A stretch of DNA of 32,598 nucleotides from Ectothiorhodospiraceae bacterium. Its GTDB lineage: Bacteria; Pseudomonadota; Gammaproteobacteria; Nitrococcales; AK92. The notes beneath the pieces were generated by a model, which did no database searches, was not told where the DNA came from, and worked only from the letters and a program-made list of their open reading frames with translations. The stretch lies in contig JAJUGG010000005.1 of assembly GCA_029268285.1 (NCBI GenBank), forward strand, positions 1-32,598. Reading direction: 5' to 3'. This document shows positions 1 to 7,875 of the stretch, in pieces (position 1 is the first letter of the stretch; each line of letters opens with the position of its first letter). Made by a program: the position numbers and the translations under genes.

Positions 1-767
1 AGACGCACCAACGGGCGGCGGTCGGCATAGGCACCGAGCAGCGCGCGGTCGCAGATCACGTTGAGAAGGCGCGGCGTGCCTCGGCTGAGGCGATGCGCGG
101 CGAGCATGGCGGGGGCCGTGAAGAGCTTGCGCCGGCAGCCCGCTACTGCGAGACGATGGCGGATGTACCTGCGGGTGTCGCGGTAGGTGAGCGGCGTGAG
201 GTGATAGCGCGTGGTGATCCGTTGCGCGACTTGCCTCAGCTCGGGGCGCGCCAGCATCTGGCGCAATTCCGGTTGACCGACCAGGATGATCTGCAGCAGC
301 TTTTCACGCGTCGTTTCCAGGTTGGTCAGCAGGCGCACCTGCTCGAGCGCGAGCTTGCTCAATCCCTGCGCCTCGTCGATGAGGATCAGGGTATGGCGGC
401 CGCGCGCATAGGCATCCAGCAGGTAAGCGTTGAGCGCGTCGATCAGCGGCTGGGTGCCCTGGGCCTCAGGCAAGGGGGCAATGCCGAGCTCGTTGCAGAT
501 GACGCCGAGGAATTCGCGAATGCTGACGTGCGGATTGAGCACCAGCGCAACGTCCACATCTTCCGGCAGTTGCTCCAGCAAAGCTCGCACGACAGTGGTT
601 TTGCCCGTGCCCACCTCGCCCGTGAGTTGCACGAAGCCGCCCCGCTCGCGCATGCCGTAGAGCAGGTGCGCGAGCGCCTCCCGGTGGCGGGGGCTGAGGT
701 AGAGATAGCGCGGGTCTGGCGCGATCGAAAACGGGCGTTCGCGCAGGCCGAAGTACGTCTCGTACAT
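1..767 (-). CDS. GspA/ExeA-family AAA ATPase (3' end beyond the window)
   Basis: The reading frame is open from the ATG at 767 to the left edge, giving 255 codons of a partial protein. It begins MYETYFGLRERPFSIAPDP, the usual N-terminus of ExeA/GspA-like ATPases. Walker A (GEVGTGKTT) lies at residues 50-58 and Walker B (LILIDEAQ) at about 127-134; a VGQPELR stretch after them fits the AAA_22 fold. Known members supply ATP-driven energy for secretin assembly in type II secretion (ExeA with ExeB), MSHA pilus biogenesis (MshM) or exosortase-linked polysaccharide export; a C-terminal peptidoglycan-binding region is typical but would lie outside the window. Which system this one serves cannot be told. 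It is divergent from the chemoreceptor gene, sharing a 144-bp spacer. The ribosome binding site is weak. Confidence 0.88.
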   Translation of the reverse strand, partial: MYETYFGLRERPFSIAPDPRYLYLSPRHREALAHLLYGMRERGGFVQLTGEVGTGKTTVVRALLEQLPEDVDVALVLNPHVSIREFLGVICNELGIAPLPEAQGTQPLIDALNAYLLDAYARGRHTLILIDEAQGLSKLALEQVRLLTNLETTREKLLQIILVGQPELRQMLARPELRQVAQRITTRYHLTPLTYRDTRRYIRHRLAVAGCRRKLFTAPAMLAAHRLSRGTPRLLNVICDRALLGAYADRRPLVR

Positions 768-852
768 GAGCGGCGGTGGTCGTTCCTTGTTATAGGCCGG
801 TGGTGGCAGATTAGCGCAATCGGCGACTCTGGCAAATGCCTGAAAAAGCAGC

Positions 853-879
853 TCAACTATTTCGTCTGGCGGCCGATAC
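853..879 (+). promoter_or_regulatory. Candidate sigma-28 (FliA) promoter of the chemoreceptor gene
   Basis: The -10 element GCCGATAC (872-879) matches seven of eight bases of the enterobacterial FliA consensus GCCGATAA. Exactly 11 bases upstream, TCAACTAT (853-860) matches five of eight bases of TAAAGTTT. A start site near 886 would leave a leader of about 25 nt before the ATG at 912. Chemoreceptor genes are classical FliA targets, so position and identity agree. Only sequence matching supports this. Confidence 0.7.
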
Positions 880-911
880 CTTCTATGCAAGCTTATTGAC
901 CGAGGCGACAC

Positions 912-2564
912 ATGCTAAAAAAAATCGCTCGCTTACTTACCGGTAGCATCCTCAACAAGTTGTTCGCCATCACCGGCCTAGGCACGGTGCTGGTCGTAGC
1001 CGCGGCGCTGTTCGGCATTTTGCAGGCCTGGCAGAGCCTGCAAGGCTTCGAGCACCTCATGGGGGAGGAGGTCGATCTCGCCAGCCGCATCGAACACCTC
1101 AAGCTCGAGTACGCACATCAGGAAAGCCTCTGGCAGTCGGTGCTGGTACGCGGCGACGATAACATCGACCGCGAGAAGTACCTCGAAGCGCTCGCGCAGC
1201 AGCGCCGCGATGTGGTGGAAGAGGCCGGCGAGCTGCTGGGTAGCGTCAGCGATCCGGTGGTACGGGATTCACTGCAGGCCTTCGTGCAGCGGCACGGCGA
1301 GATGGAGCAGCTCTACCGCGAGGCCTTCGAGACTTACGAGCTGCTGGGCTACAACGCGCGTATGGCCGACGACATGACGCGGGCCTCGGCGCTCGAACTC
1401 GAGGAACTGTTGAATGAGGCCTCGCGCATTCTGCAGGCCCAGGCGCAGGCGAAGACTCGCAGCAACATCGAAGAAGCCGGGGCGGTGATGGTGCAGAGCT
1501 TCGTCGCCATGGGGATTGCGATCGTCGTGGCTTTCGTGGTCTTCCTGCTACTGCTGCGCCGGAGCATTCTGAAGCCGACGCATGCTTTGGTAGAGGATCT
1601 GGAGCGCTTGGCAGAGGGCGATTTCTCTGTGCCCATCAAGGCCACGACGCGCGACGAGATCGGCAAGGTGGCCGTGAGCGCGCGTCAGTTGCAGGAGCGT
1701 CTCGGCCACGCCCTGGGTCAAATCGCCGATGCCGTAGCGCAGGTGGCGTCTTCGGCCGAAGAATTGGCCGTGGTCTCGGAGCAGACGACTCAAGGCGTTT
1801 CCCAGCAGCGCGGCGAAACCGCGCAGGTGGCGGCGGCCATGAACCAGATGAGTGCGACCGTTCAGGAGGTTGCGCGCCATGCCGCGCTGGCTGCCGAGTC
1901 GACCCAGGAGGCAGACCACAAGGCCCTGCATGGTCGCCAGGTAGTGGAGCGCACCACCGATGCCATTAATGCCCTGGCAGCGAACGTGGAACAGGCCGTG
2001 ACCGCCATCCGTCGTCTTGACGAAGACAGCGTGGCTATCGGTGCGGTGCTCGACGTGATTCGCGGCGTGGCCGAGCAGACCAATCTGCTGGCGCTCAATG
2101 CCGCCATCGAGGCGGCGCGTGCCGGCGAGCAGGGCCGCGGCTTTGCCGTGGTGGCCGATGAGGTGCGTACGCTGGCGCTGCGAACCCAGAAGTCCACCGA
2201 GGAAATCCAGGACATGGTCGAGCGTGTGCAGGCAGGGAGCGCCGATGCGGTGAAGGTGATGGACACCAGCCGCAGCAAGGCCGAGCAGGCGGTGGGAGAG
2301 GCGCGCGGCGCGGCTGAGTCCCTGCGCGCAATCACCGACGCGGTGGGCACCATCAAGGATATGAACAATCAGATCGCCAGTGCGGCCGAGGAGCAATCCG
2401 CCACCGCCGAGGAGATGAACCGCAATATCACCACCATCAGTCAGATTTCGGAGCAGAACGCGGACGGCGCGGCGCAGACTACCGCGGCGGGCGAAGAGCT
2501 TGCCCGCCTGGCAGCCGATCTTCAGTCCTTGGTCGGGCAGTTCCGGCTCGCCGGCAAGCGCTGA
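912..2564 (+). CDS. Methyl-accepting chemotaxis protein
   Basis: This 550-residue inner-membrane chemoreceptor senses a periplasmic signal and controls CheA/CheW. A first membrane helix is at about residues 17-40, a helical periplasmic domain of some 150 residues follows, the second helix is at about 194-216 and HAMP at about 217-270. The cytoplasmic signalling hairpin carries the conserved tip ([19 protein letters not shown] and [15 protein letters not shown], around residues 387-422). There is no C-terminal NWETF-type pentapeptide for CheR/CheB docking; it ends FRLAGKR. The periplasmic domain looks like a four-helix bundle but its ligand cannot be read. The ATG follows GAGGCGACAC. A run of eight A falls at codons 2-5. 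A terminator hairpin follows 16 nt after the stop. Confidence 0.95.
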   Translation: MLKKIARLLTGSILNKLFAITGLGTVLVVAAALFGILQAWQSLQGFEHLMGEEVDLASRIEHLKLEYAHQESLWQSVLVRGDDNIDREKYLEALAQQRRDVVEEAGELLGSVSDPVVRDSLQAFVQRHGEMEQLYREAFETYELLGYNARMADDMTRASALELEELLNEASRILQAQAQAKTRSNIEEAGAVMVQSFVAMGIAIVVAFVVFLLLLRRSILKPTHALVEDLERLAEGDFSVPIKATTRDEIGKVAVSARQLQERLGHALGQIADAVAQVASSAEELAVVSEQTTQGVSQQRGETAQVAAAMNQMSATVQEVARHAALAAESTQEADHKALHGRQVVERTTDAINALAANVEQAVTAIRRLDEDSVAIGAVLDVIRGVAEQTNLLALNAAIEAARAGEQGRGFAVVADEVRTLALRTQKSTEEIQDMVERVQAGSADAVKVMDTSRSKAEQAVGEARGAAESLRAITDAVGTIKDMNNQIASAAEEQSATAEEMNRNITTISQISEQNADGAAQTTAAGEELARLAADLQSLVGQFRLAGKR

Positions 2565-2579
2565 AGCCGGCCCGACTCG

Positions 2580-2621
2580 GCAGGCTCTCCGCCCTTTATG
2601 CGAACGGGGAGCCTGCTTCTT
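2580..2621 (+). terminator. Rho-independent terminator after the chemoreceptor gene
   Basis: An 11-bp stem (one G-U pair) is formed by GCAGGCTCTCC (2580-2590) and GGGGAGCCTGC (2606-2616), with a 15-nt loop, followed by TTCTT. It lies between convergent genes and runs up to the stop codon of the BON gene, so the stem may also slow transcripts from the other side, although that strand has no T tract. Confidence 0.7.
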
Positions 2622-3343
2622 CAGCCGTTACGCATGCGTTCGCGAACCTGCAGGCGGTTCTCCACTCCGTGTACGCCGGGGATGTACCAGCAGTCGTAGC
2701 AAGCGATGCGGCGATTGACTTCGCTGCTTACCGTGCCTTCCAGGATGATGACCCGGTCGCGGGCGCGCACGAAGATCTCGTCGGCGTCGAAGGAAGGGTC
2801 CTTGTCCAGCACCATGCGCACGGTATCGGTGAGGTCGTCGTCATTGTCCTGCTCCGCGGGACGGACCCGAATACGGTTGTCGACATCGGCCGTGCCGGGC
2901 ACCCACCAGGCGATGACTTCAGCCAGGCGCCGGTGCGGCAGGCTCCACACCGCGCCGCTCAGGTGCACCATCGAGCTGCCTTGCCGCACCGTGACCCGCA
3001 GCCAGTTGCTTTCTTCGTCCTCCGGCGGTTGCTGGCTTTCATCCAGGATGGTGAAACCTCGGAATACCGGTTCCTCCATCAGTGCCGATAACACCGCGGC
3101 CCGCAGTCCGTCGCCATCCCTTTTCTGTCCTACCTGTACGCGTAGGTGATCATGGATTTCCTGGGTCCCGGCGACCTCCCGCGCAATCTGCAAGGCGCGA
3201 CGCTTGGCGACGATGTTTTCCACTTCGCCTTCCAGACAGAGCGTGCCCCGGTGACTGATTTCGATGGGAAAGCGGTGCAGGTTGATGTCCGGGTCGCGTT
3301 CCAGGGCCGCCCGTACCTGGTTAATCAGCGCCGGTCCGACCAT
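2621..3343 (-). CDS. Triple BON-domain protein
   Basis: The 240-residue protein consists of three BON-like modules, roughly residues 1-70, 77-162 and 170-235. Each has the alpha/beta pattern ending in a conserved glycine and a V..(N/D)RI/L..V segment such as VHGVENRLQV. BON domains usually bind phospholipid or other surfaces and occur in OsmY-type envelope proteins. No signal peptide is visible, so this copy looks cytoplasmic unless exported differently. The frame stays open upstream for 73 more codons, but the ATG at 3343 is preceded by AGGAGGTGAAC, a near-perfect ribosome binding site at proper spacing, which fixes the start. The middle module is divergent and longer. It is divergent from the lipid kinase. 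Confidence 0.85.
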   Translation of the reverse strand: MVGPALINQVRAALERDPDINLHRFPIEISHRGTLCLEGEVENIVAKRRALQIAREVAGTQEIHDHLRVQVGQKRDGDGLRAAVLSALMEEPVFRGFTILDESQQPPEDEESNWLRVTVRQGSSMVHLSGAVWSLPHRRLAEVIAWWVPGTADVDNRIRVRPAEQDNDDDLTDTVRMVLDKDPSFDADEIFVRARDRVIILEGTVSSEVNRRIACYDCWYIPGVHGVENRLQVRERMRNG

Positions 3344-3578
3344 GTTCACCTCCTGTAGGCTGATGATGCGCGCTCGTCGGTTCTGAAGAGCCGTGTGGGG
3401 CCGTGGACGCCGCCTTCGGCGCAAATGCGCCCGGAGGTCGTTCCGAGGCCCAAAGCCACAGGTGGTGTCTTTCCGGGGGCGTGGCAAGGCAAGCATGCCA
3501 TCCGGCTGCCCCTGCCGTTGCAGCAGCGGCTTCATAAGCAGCCTTGGCGCGGCGCGGCCCAATGCCTATGTGTGGGGT

Positions 3579-4514
3579 ATGAATACCGTCCAGGATGAAG
3601 CGCGTCGCGCCCAACGGCGTGCACTGGTCATTGTCAATCCCCAGGCGCGCTCCGGTGCGGCCGCGCTTGATTCCATGATCGAGCAGTTGCAGCGCCGCGA
3701 GGTGCGGGTCGAGGTGCTGCAGCTCGACGAGCGTGCCGAGGCCGAGCGCGCGATTCGTGCCGCGCGTGGCAACAAGGAGCTACTGATCGTCGGCGGCGGC
3801 GATGGCACGCTCAACGGTCTGGTCGAAGCTGTCATGGAGAGCGGTTTGCCGCTCGGCGTATTGCCGCTGGGCACGGCAAATGATCTGTCGCGCACCTTGG
3901 GCCTGCCGGGCGACCCGCGGGAGGCTGCCGCCGCGCTCGCAGGCGGCACGGTGCATCGCATCGATCTGGGCCGGGTCAACGGCCGTTACTTCTTCAATGC
4001 CGCCAGTCTTGGTTTGGGGGTGGCTGTCAACAGAGGCCTTACGAAGCAGCTGAAGGCCCGGTGGGGCAAGCTCAGTTACGCCCGCAGCCTACTACAGGCC
4101 TTGTGGCGCCCGCGGTCTTTCAGTGCCGACATCGTCTGTGACGGCAGCCGGCATCGGCTGCGCTGCCTGCAGATCACCGTCGGCAATGGGCGGTACTACG
4201 GCGGCGGCATGACGGTGCATCGCGATGCGGCAATCGACGATGGCCTGCTCGACGTCTACTGCGTCGCGCCGCGACCGCTCTGGCGCCTGGTGCGTCTGCT
4301 GCCGGCGCTGCGACGCGGGCATTATCGCCGCAGTCAAGGAATAAGAGTGCTGCACGGGCGACGCATCGAGATCGCTACGCGCCGGTCCATGGCCATCACG
4401 GCCGATGGCGAGCAGATTGCGCGCACCCCCGCAGTGTTCGAAGTAGCGCCTGCGGCGGTACCGGTCATCGTGGCCAGGGCGCAGACAGAGGGGCTGAAAC
4501 GTGCTGTGGAGTGA
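3579..4514 (+). CDS. YegS/DAGK-family lipid kinase
   Basis: A 311-residue protein of the diacylglycerol kinase catalytic family, the same size as YegS/BmrU-type bacterial lipid kinases. The nucleotide-binding motif GGGDGT is at residues 72-77, preceded by a VIVNPQARSG strand-turn near residue 18 and followed by LPLGTANDLSRTLG near 100, where the family has conserved phosphate-contacting residues. A C-terminal TADGE-like segment (ITADGEQI) is also present. It should phosphorylate a membrane lipid such as diacylglycerol or phosphatidylglycerol from the cytoplasmic face; the substrate is not readable. The frame extends 62 codons upstream, but family alignment favours the ATG at 3579. The stop overlaps the next gene by 14 nt, so the two are probably translationally coupled. 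Confidence 0.9.
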   Translation: MNTVQDEARRAQRRALVIVNPQARSGAAALDSMIEQLQRREVRVEVLQLDERAEAERAIRAARGNKELLIVGGGDGTLNGLVEAVMESGLPLGVLPLGTANDLSRTLGLPGDPREAAAALAGGTVHRIDLGRVNGRYFFNAASLGLGVAVNRGLTKQLKARWGKLSYARSLLQALWRPRSFSADIVCDGSRHRLRCLQITVGNGRYYGGGMTVHRDAAIDDGLLDVYCVAPRPLWRLVRLLPALRRGHYRRSQGIRVLHGRRIEIATRRSMAITADGEQIARTPAVFEVAPAAVPVIVARAQTEGLKRAVE

Positions 4515-4935
4515 GGCGGATATTGCGCTCAACGATGTTTTGCTGGCGCTTGGCGAGGCTGCCGATCTGTATCAGGACGAAGCGGAGTTGGCCGAGCGGG
4601 CGGATTCGGTTGCGCTGTTTCAGGAGTTGGCGGAGCGTCGTCGGCGCCTTCACCAGGCGCTTGCCGAGCAGATTCGACGGCGCGGCGAGTTGCCGCCAGG
4701 CCTAGATACCGACCGCGAGACGCTAATGAAGCTTGGTAAACGCTTGCGCGCCGCGCTATCGGCCGATGAAGAAATGCTCTTGCGCGCGGATCGCAGGCAA
4801 AGCGAAGACAGAATCGCCGAGCTGCTGCAAACGGCGCTGGCAAACGTCGATGACCCCGAAGCGCGCGCGCTGCTGGAACAGATCAAGCTCGATGTCAACA
4901 AGGCTCGGCAGCAGCTAGGTGAGCCCGAGCCCTAG
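4501..4935 (+). CDS. Ferritin-like four-helix protein (DUF2383-like)
   Basis: A 144-residue, wholly helical, highly charged protein. The pattern of a long helix ending ALFQELAERRR, an RRRGELP turn, a DRETLMKLGKRLRAAL helix and a DEEMLLRADRRQSEDRI helix resembles the PA2169/DUF2383 ferritin-like family, where Glu and His positions in the helices can hold metal. That assignment is from memory of the pattern; metal ligands are not certain and the role is unknown. It starts with GTG at 4501 inside the last codons of the lipid kinase gene. No other gene of the same strand follows closely (126-nt gap). Confidence 0.75.
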   Translation: MLWSEADIALNDVLLALGEAADLYQDEAELAERADSVALFQELAERRRRLHQALAEQIRRRGELPPGLDTDRETLMKLGKRLRAALSADEEMLLRADRRQSEDRIAELLQTALANVDDPEARALLEQIKLDVNKARQQLGEPEP

Positions 4936-5061
4936 AGGCTCGAAACCGCGGCTGCGCGCCCTTATCTCCCATAGCTGAAGCTGTCGCGAGCCCATTCGCG
5001 ATGTTGTCCGGGGATATTCACAGCAATAACGCAGAACCCATCGCGGGGAGCCGACCGAGCT

Positions 5062-5901
5062 ATGGGAGAGGCCAGGCAGGTAACGTCTTTCTGGAACCGG
5101 CTGTTGTGGCAGGCCGCGTTCCTGACGGTGGCCTTGGCCCCGGCATTGGCGCTTGGTGTGTTGCTCTACGATGTCGCTTTCAACAATTCCGAGAAGCAGG
5201 CAATGGTTCTGCAGGAGCGGGAGCGGCTGCGAGCGGCAGTGACGCAGCGGTTGGTCGATGTGCGTGAGGCAGCTGAAACGCTGATTGATCTGCCCCCGCT
5301 CGAAGAACCGGCGCACGACCCACGTTTTACCGCCGTCGTCGCCTGGCGCGAGGGAGGGCGACCTCAGTTGCTCAGCGGGAGCTGGTCCGGAAGCGTGCGT
5401 CTGCCGGGTACCCCGAAGGAGTTGCTGGGGGATCAAGCCAGCCGCTTCGTCGCCGACGGCGATGAGTTGCTCGTTCTGGTGGCGTCCCGCGAACCCTTTC
5501 TGGTGCGGGTCTCCATGCCTTGGTTCTGGCAGGCCCTGGACGACGCGGCTCTGCCGGCCTGCGGCTTCGTAAACGGCTCGGTGGTTGCTTGTTCCTATCC
5601 ACTGATCTGGCGGGTCGCTCAGTTTGTCTGGGGAGGGCGTGAGCCGGCTGAACAGCGGCGCCTGGATCTGAACCTGCCGAGCGCCGACGGGACGGTATCG
5701 CTGCGCCTGATCAGCCTCGCGCCGCCGCCGCTCCGGGTGTGGCTGCCGACGCCGCCGGCCTGGTCGCCGCAGGAGCGTTTCCTCGCCGGTGCTCTGCTGT
5801 GGCTGAGCAGCTTGCTGCTGCTGCTGCGCACCCGGCCCCAGGGTGCGAACGGCAACATTGCTGCGCCGGTCCTCTCGCGCGGCGGTCGCGTGCGCGCCTA
5901 G
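5062..5901 (+). CDS. Unrecognised two-TM protein with a large extracytoplasmic domain
   Basis: I do not recognise this 279-residue protein. A hydrophobic helix at about residues 13-33 (QAAFLTVALAPALALGVLLY) is followed by a helical stalk rich in Glu and Arg, then a mixed alpha/beta region of about 180 residues, and a second hydrophobic helix near 245-262 (FLAGALLWLSSLLLLL) before a short basic tail. That is the topology of a membrane-tethered periplasmic sensor domain such as Cache-like modules, but no HAMP, kinase, GGDEF or other output domain follows. The ATG at 5062 has GGGGAG about 12 nt upstream. It may be an accessory sensor or a decayed receptor; both are inference. Confidence 0.72.
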   Translation: MGEARQVTSFWNRLLWQAAFLTVALAPALALGVLLYDVAFNNSEKQAMVLQERERLRAAVTQRLVDVREAAETLIDLPPLEEPAHDPRFTAVVAWREGGRPQLLSGSWSGSVRLPGTPKELLGDQASRFVADGDELLVLVASREPFLVRVSMPWFWQALDDAALPACGFVNGSVVACSYPLIWRVAQFVWGGREPAEQRRLDLNLPSADGTVSLRLISLAPPPLRVWLPTPPAWSPQERFLAGALLWLSSLLLLLRTRPQGANGNIAAPVLSRGGRVRA

Positions 5902-6093
5902 TCGGACTCAATGACTCTTTTTGATTTAAGAGGCTTGCGCTTCGTCCCGACTCATGCAGAATGCCTGCTTTCCGTTCGATTGCGATGGCTTTAGCTTGCA
6001 TTTCGGGCAAAAGGACTTAAGCCGGGCCCTTTAATCGAGAGCGCCGCGTGGGTCGGACGGACTCCCATTTGTACGCTGTAGGGGAGCAGACCT

Positions 6094-6546
6094 ATGAACA
6101 ACGTCGAGCGGCTTGAACGAGCACGGCATTTCTTTTCGATGATTCCGCATGGAAATGCTTTGGGCTTTGAAGTGGTCGCGGCTGAAGAGAATGCCGTGAT
6201 CGTGCGTTTACCCTACCGAGAAGATCTTATCGGCGATCGTCGCACGCGCCAGATCCACGGCGGCGCGCTGGTAACTCTGGTGGATCAGACCAGCGGCGCG
6301 GCGGTGATCTGCACGCTGGATGAGCCGGAGGCCGTGGCGACGCTGGACCTGCGAGTCGACCATCTGCGTCCTGCCGAAGCGGGGCGCGACGTGTTTGCTC
6401 GCGCCGAGTGCTACCGCGTGGCGCGGAATATCGCGTTCGTAAAATGCCGGGTTTATGACGATGATGCTTCCGACCCGGTGGCCACCAGCATGAGCAGCTT
6501 CATGCGTGCTTCCAGTACCAAAGGCAACATGTTCGCGGGTAAATAA
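6094..6546 (+). CDS. PaaI-type hotdog thioesterase (first of a pair)
   Basis: A 150-residue single hotdog domain of the 4HBT/PaaI family, which hydrolyses acyl-CoA or acyl-ACP thioesters in the cytoplasm. The signature helix HGGALVTLVDQTSGAAV lies at about residues 55-71, with Asp (in LVDQ) at the position used as catalytic acid in PaaI. The later strands (ATLDLRVDHLRPA) match the family's DLRVDYLRP motif. The substrate cannot be read. The ATG has GGGGAG 9-12 nt upstream. Only 2 nt separate its stop from the second thioesterase gene, so both are made from one message. Confidence 0.9.
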   Translation: MNNVERLERARHFFSMIPHGNALGFEVVAAEENAVIVRLPYREDLIGDRRTRQIHGGALVTLVDQTSGAAVICTLDEPEAVATLDLRVDHLRPAEAGRDVFARAECYRVARNIAFVKCRVYDDDASDPVATSMSSFMRASSTKGNMFAGK

Positions 6547-6548
6547 GC

Positions 6549-7007
6549 ATGACGGAACTGACCCAATTGATCAGCGAAGCACGGGCTGCGGGCGACTATC
6601 AACGTGTCGTGGATATGGTGCCTTACGCGAGCATGCTCGGCATCGCTTTCGAGGCGGATGAGAACGGTCGGCTGTTGTTTAGGCTCGAATATAACGAGCG
6701 CAATATCGGCAATTCCCTATTGCCGGCGCTCCATGGTGGAGCAATTGCTGCTTTCATGGAGCACGCGGCTCTGTTAGAACTAGTCTGGAATCAGGAAACG
6801 GTGTTGTTGCCGAAAGTCATCGATTTCTCGATCGATTACCTGCGGCCGGGGCGCCCCGAAACGGTTTTCGCCGAATGCCACGTCATTCGGCAGGGACAAA
6901 GGGTCGCCAACGTTTCCGTTACTGCTTGGCAGGGCGACCGTAATAGGATCATTGCCACGGGGCGCTGCCATTATCTGCTGACGCGTTCGGAGGATGAGCA
7001 ACGCTGA
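6549..7007 (+). CDS. PaaI-type hotdog thioesterase (second of a pair)
   Basis: A 152-residue hotdog protein, clearly related to but diverged from its upstream neighbour. The helix reads LHGGAIAAFMEHAALLELV, with Glu where the first enzyme has Asp; both acids occur in active members. The strand motif KVIDFSIDYLRPG follows. Start and preceding stop are 2 nt apart, indicating coupled translation. The two could form a heteromer or act on different acyl groups; neither can be decided here. Downstream, after 71 nt, comes a small unrecognised gene that may belong to the same transcript. Confidence 0.88.
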   Translation: MTELTQLISEARAAGDYQRVVDMVPYASMLGIAFEADENGRLLFRLEYNERNIGNSLLPALHGGAIAAFMEHAALLELVWNQETVLLPKVIDFSIDYLRPGRPETVFAECHVIRQGQRVANVSVTAWQGDRNRIIATGRCHYLLTRSEDEQR

Positions 7008-7078
7008 CGAGAGCTTCGTCCGTCGGCGCGGGGCGTCCGGCGAGCGCGAAAGCCGTCGATAGGCCAGGGGGGCGTGCA

Positions 7079-7390
7079 ATGATCGAGTTGTCGAGTCAGC
7101 TGACGAAGGCGGAGCGCGATTACCTGCGGAAGATGTTCGAGGATTCCGCAGCCACGGCAACGCTTGGCGACCATATCGACGTGGAACTGCCGGACCATGG
7201 CCGGGATGCGCTGTTCCGCACGCTGGAGCGCGGCAGAGCCGAGCTGGTGGTCGAGGACGGAACCTACCGGCTCAGTTATCGCGTTGAGTTGCTTACCGAC
7301 CCTGGCAGCGGCTTACAGCGCCTGCGGCTCTCGCGTCCCATCGTCAGTGATCGCACCGAGCACCGGCTGTCTGCAGATAAAAGCGCATGA
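7079..7390 (+). CDS. Small hypothetical protein (103 aa)
   Basis: I do not recognise this protein with confidence. It has an N-terminal helix (LTKAERDYLRKMF), a strand-turn segment around GDHIDVELPDHGRDALFRTLE, and then alternating strands (AELVVEDGTYRLSYRVELL, LQRLRLSRPIV). The latter half vaguely resembles the first part of a PilZ or similar small beta-barrel domain, but the RxxxR c-di-GMP motif is absent. It has no signal peptide or membrane segment and is likely cytoplasmic. ATG at 7079 is preceded by a G-rich stretch. Its 3' end faces the 53-residue gene, with a strong hairpin between. Confidence 0.68.
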   Translation: MIELSSQLTKAERDYLRKMFEDSAATATLGDHIDVELPDHGRDALFRTLERGRAELVVEDGTYRLSYRVELLTDPGSGLQRLRLSRPIVSDRTEHRLSADKSA

Positions 7391-7395
7391 GCCTG

Positions 7396-7424
7396 CCGCG
7401 CGCCGAGCCCACCCCGGCGCGCGG
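7396..7424. terminator. Hairpin between convergent genes (bidirectional terminator candidate)
   Basis: A perfect 10-bp inverted repeat, CCGCGCGCCG (7396-7405) and CGGCGCGCGG (7415-7424), encloses a 9-nt loop. It starts 6 nt after the stop of the upstream plus-strand gene and lies 6 nt beyond the stop of the minus-strand gene. No T run follows on either strand, so termination may need Rho or the stem may only protect 3' ends. Confidence 0.5.
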
Positions 7425-7429
7425 AACCA

Positions 7430-7591
7430 CTAGCCGTTCTTGTCGGATTTGTCTTCCGGTTCGCCGGTGTGACTGGTCGGCGTCCAGGCCGGCGCATCGC
7501 TGGCCGGGAACGATTCCTTGGCAGCTTCGTCTACCGTCTCGTCTTCCCAGCGTTTTTCCTCGTTCTTGGTCTTGATCCTATCCTTGCTCAT
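7430..7591 (-). CDS. 53-aa acidic protein with ESFPASD motif
   Basis: The frame from the ATG at 7591 encodes 53 residues beginning MSKDRIKTKNEEKRW and containing VDEAAKESFPASDAPAWT, ending DKSDKNG. The E(E/A)SFPASD-x-P-(A/S)(W/Y) core is one I recall from many small uncharacterised bacterial proteins; the function is unknown. GAGGTG sits 5 nt before the start. The protein is hydrophilic and probably disordered apart from the core. It lies 101 nt downstream of the zinc-ribbon gene on the same strand and may share its transcript. Confidence 0.75.
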   Translation of the reverse strand: MSKDRIKTKNEEKRWEDETVDEAAKESFPASDAPAWTPTSHTGEPEDKSDKNG

Positions 7592-7692
7592 TGACACCTC
7601 GTTGCCGGTTTTCAGGCCGCTTCATCCAGTTGAGGCCCGGATTGATGCACTTCGACCGACGCGGCCGATGCTCTGCGATATCGAGCGCGTGC

Positions 7693-7875
7693 TCAGGCGC
7701 CGCCGATGCCCTCGACGACATAACCCGTGCCGCCACAGTTCTCGCAGGGCTTGTCTTCGAGCTTGCCCGAGCCGTGACACTTCGGACAGATATCTTCGCC
7801 GGTACCGGGAGTGCCGGGTGGCGCCTGGTCGCCAGGGTTCATGTCCTCATGGCCCTGTTTGTGCTCGTCTTGCAT
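7693..7875 (-). CDS. 60-aa zinc-ribbon protein with two CxxCxGxG motifs
   Basis: The 60-residue protein has an acidic, Pro/Gly-rich N-terminus (PPGTPGTGED) followed by CPKCHGSGK and CENCGGTGY, then a VVEGIGGA tail. Two CxxCxGxG motifs 9-10 residues apart can bind one zinc, as in the DnaJ cysteine-rich region, but here there is no J domain. Small proteins of this kind occur in many proteobacteria without a known role. An in-frame ATG 12 nt further upstream lies inside the GAGGTG ribosome binding site, which is spaced 5 nt from the ATG at 7875, so the shorter start is preferred. Confidence 0.8.
   Translation of the reverse strand: MQDEHKQGHEDMNPGDQAPPGTPGTGEDICPKCHGSGKLEDKPCENCGGTGYVVEGIGGA

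Noticed and set aside
93-899. A 268-codon plus-strand frame opposite the ExeA-like gene
   Set aside because: It is antisense to a gene with clear Walker motifs and has no protein-like composition.
917-924. Run of eight A at the start of the chemoreceptor gene as a phase-variable tract
   Set aside because: Consistent with ordinary Lys codons (LKKI) in the frame; a single short tract gives no evidence of slippage.
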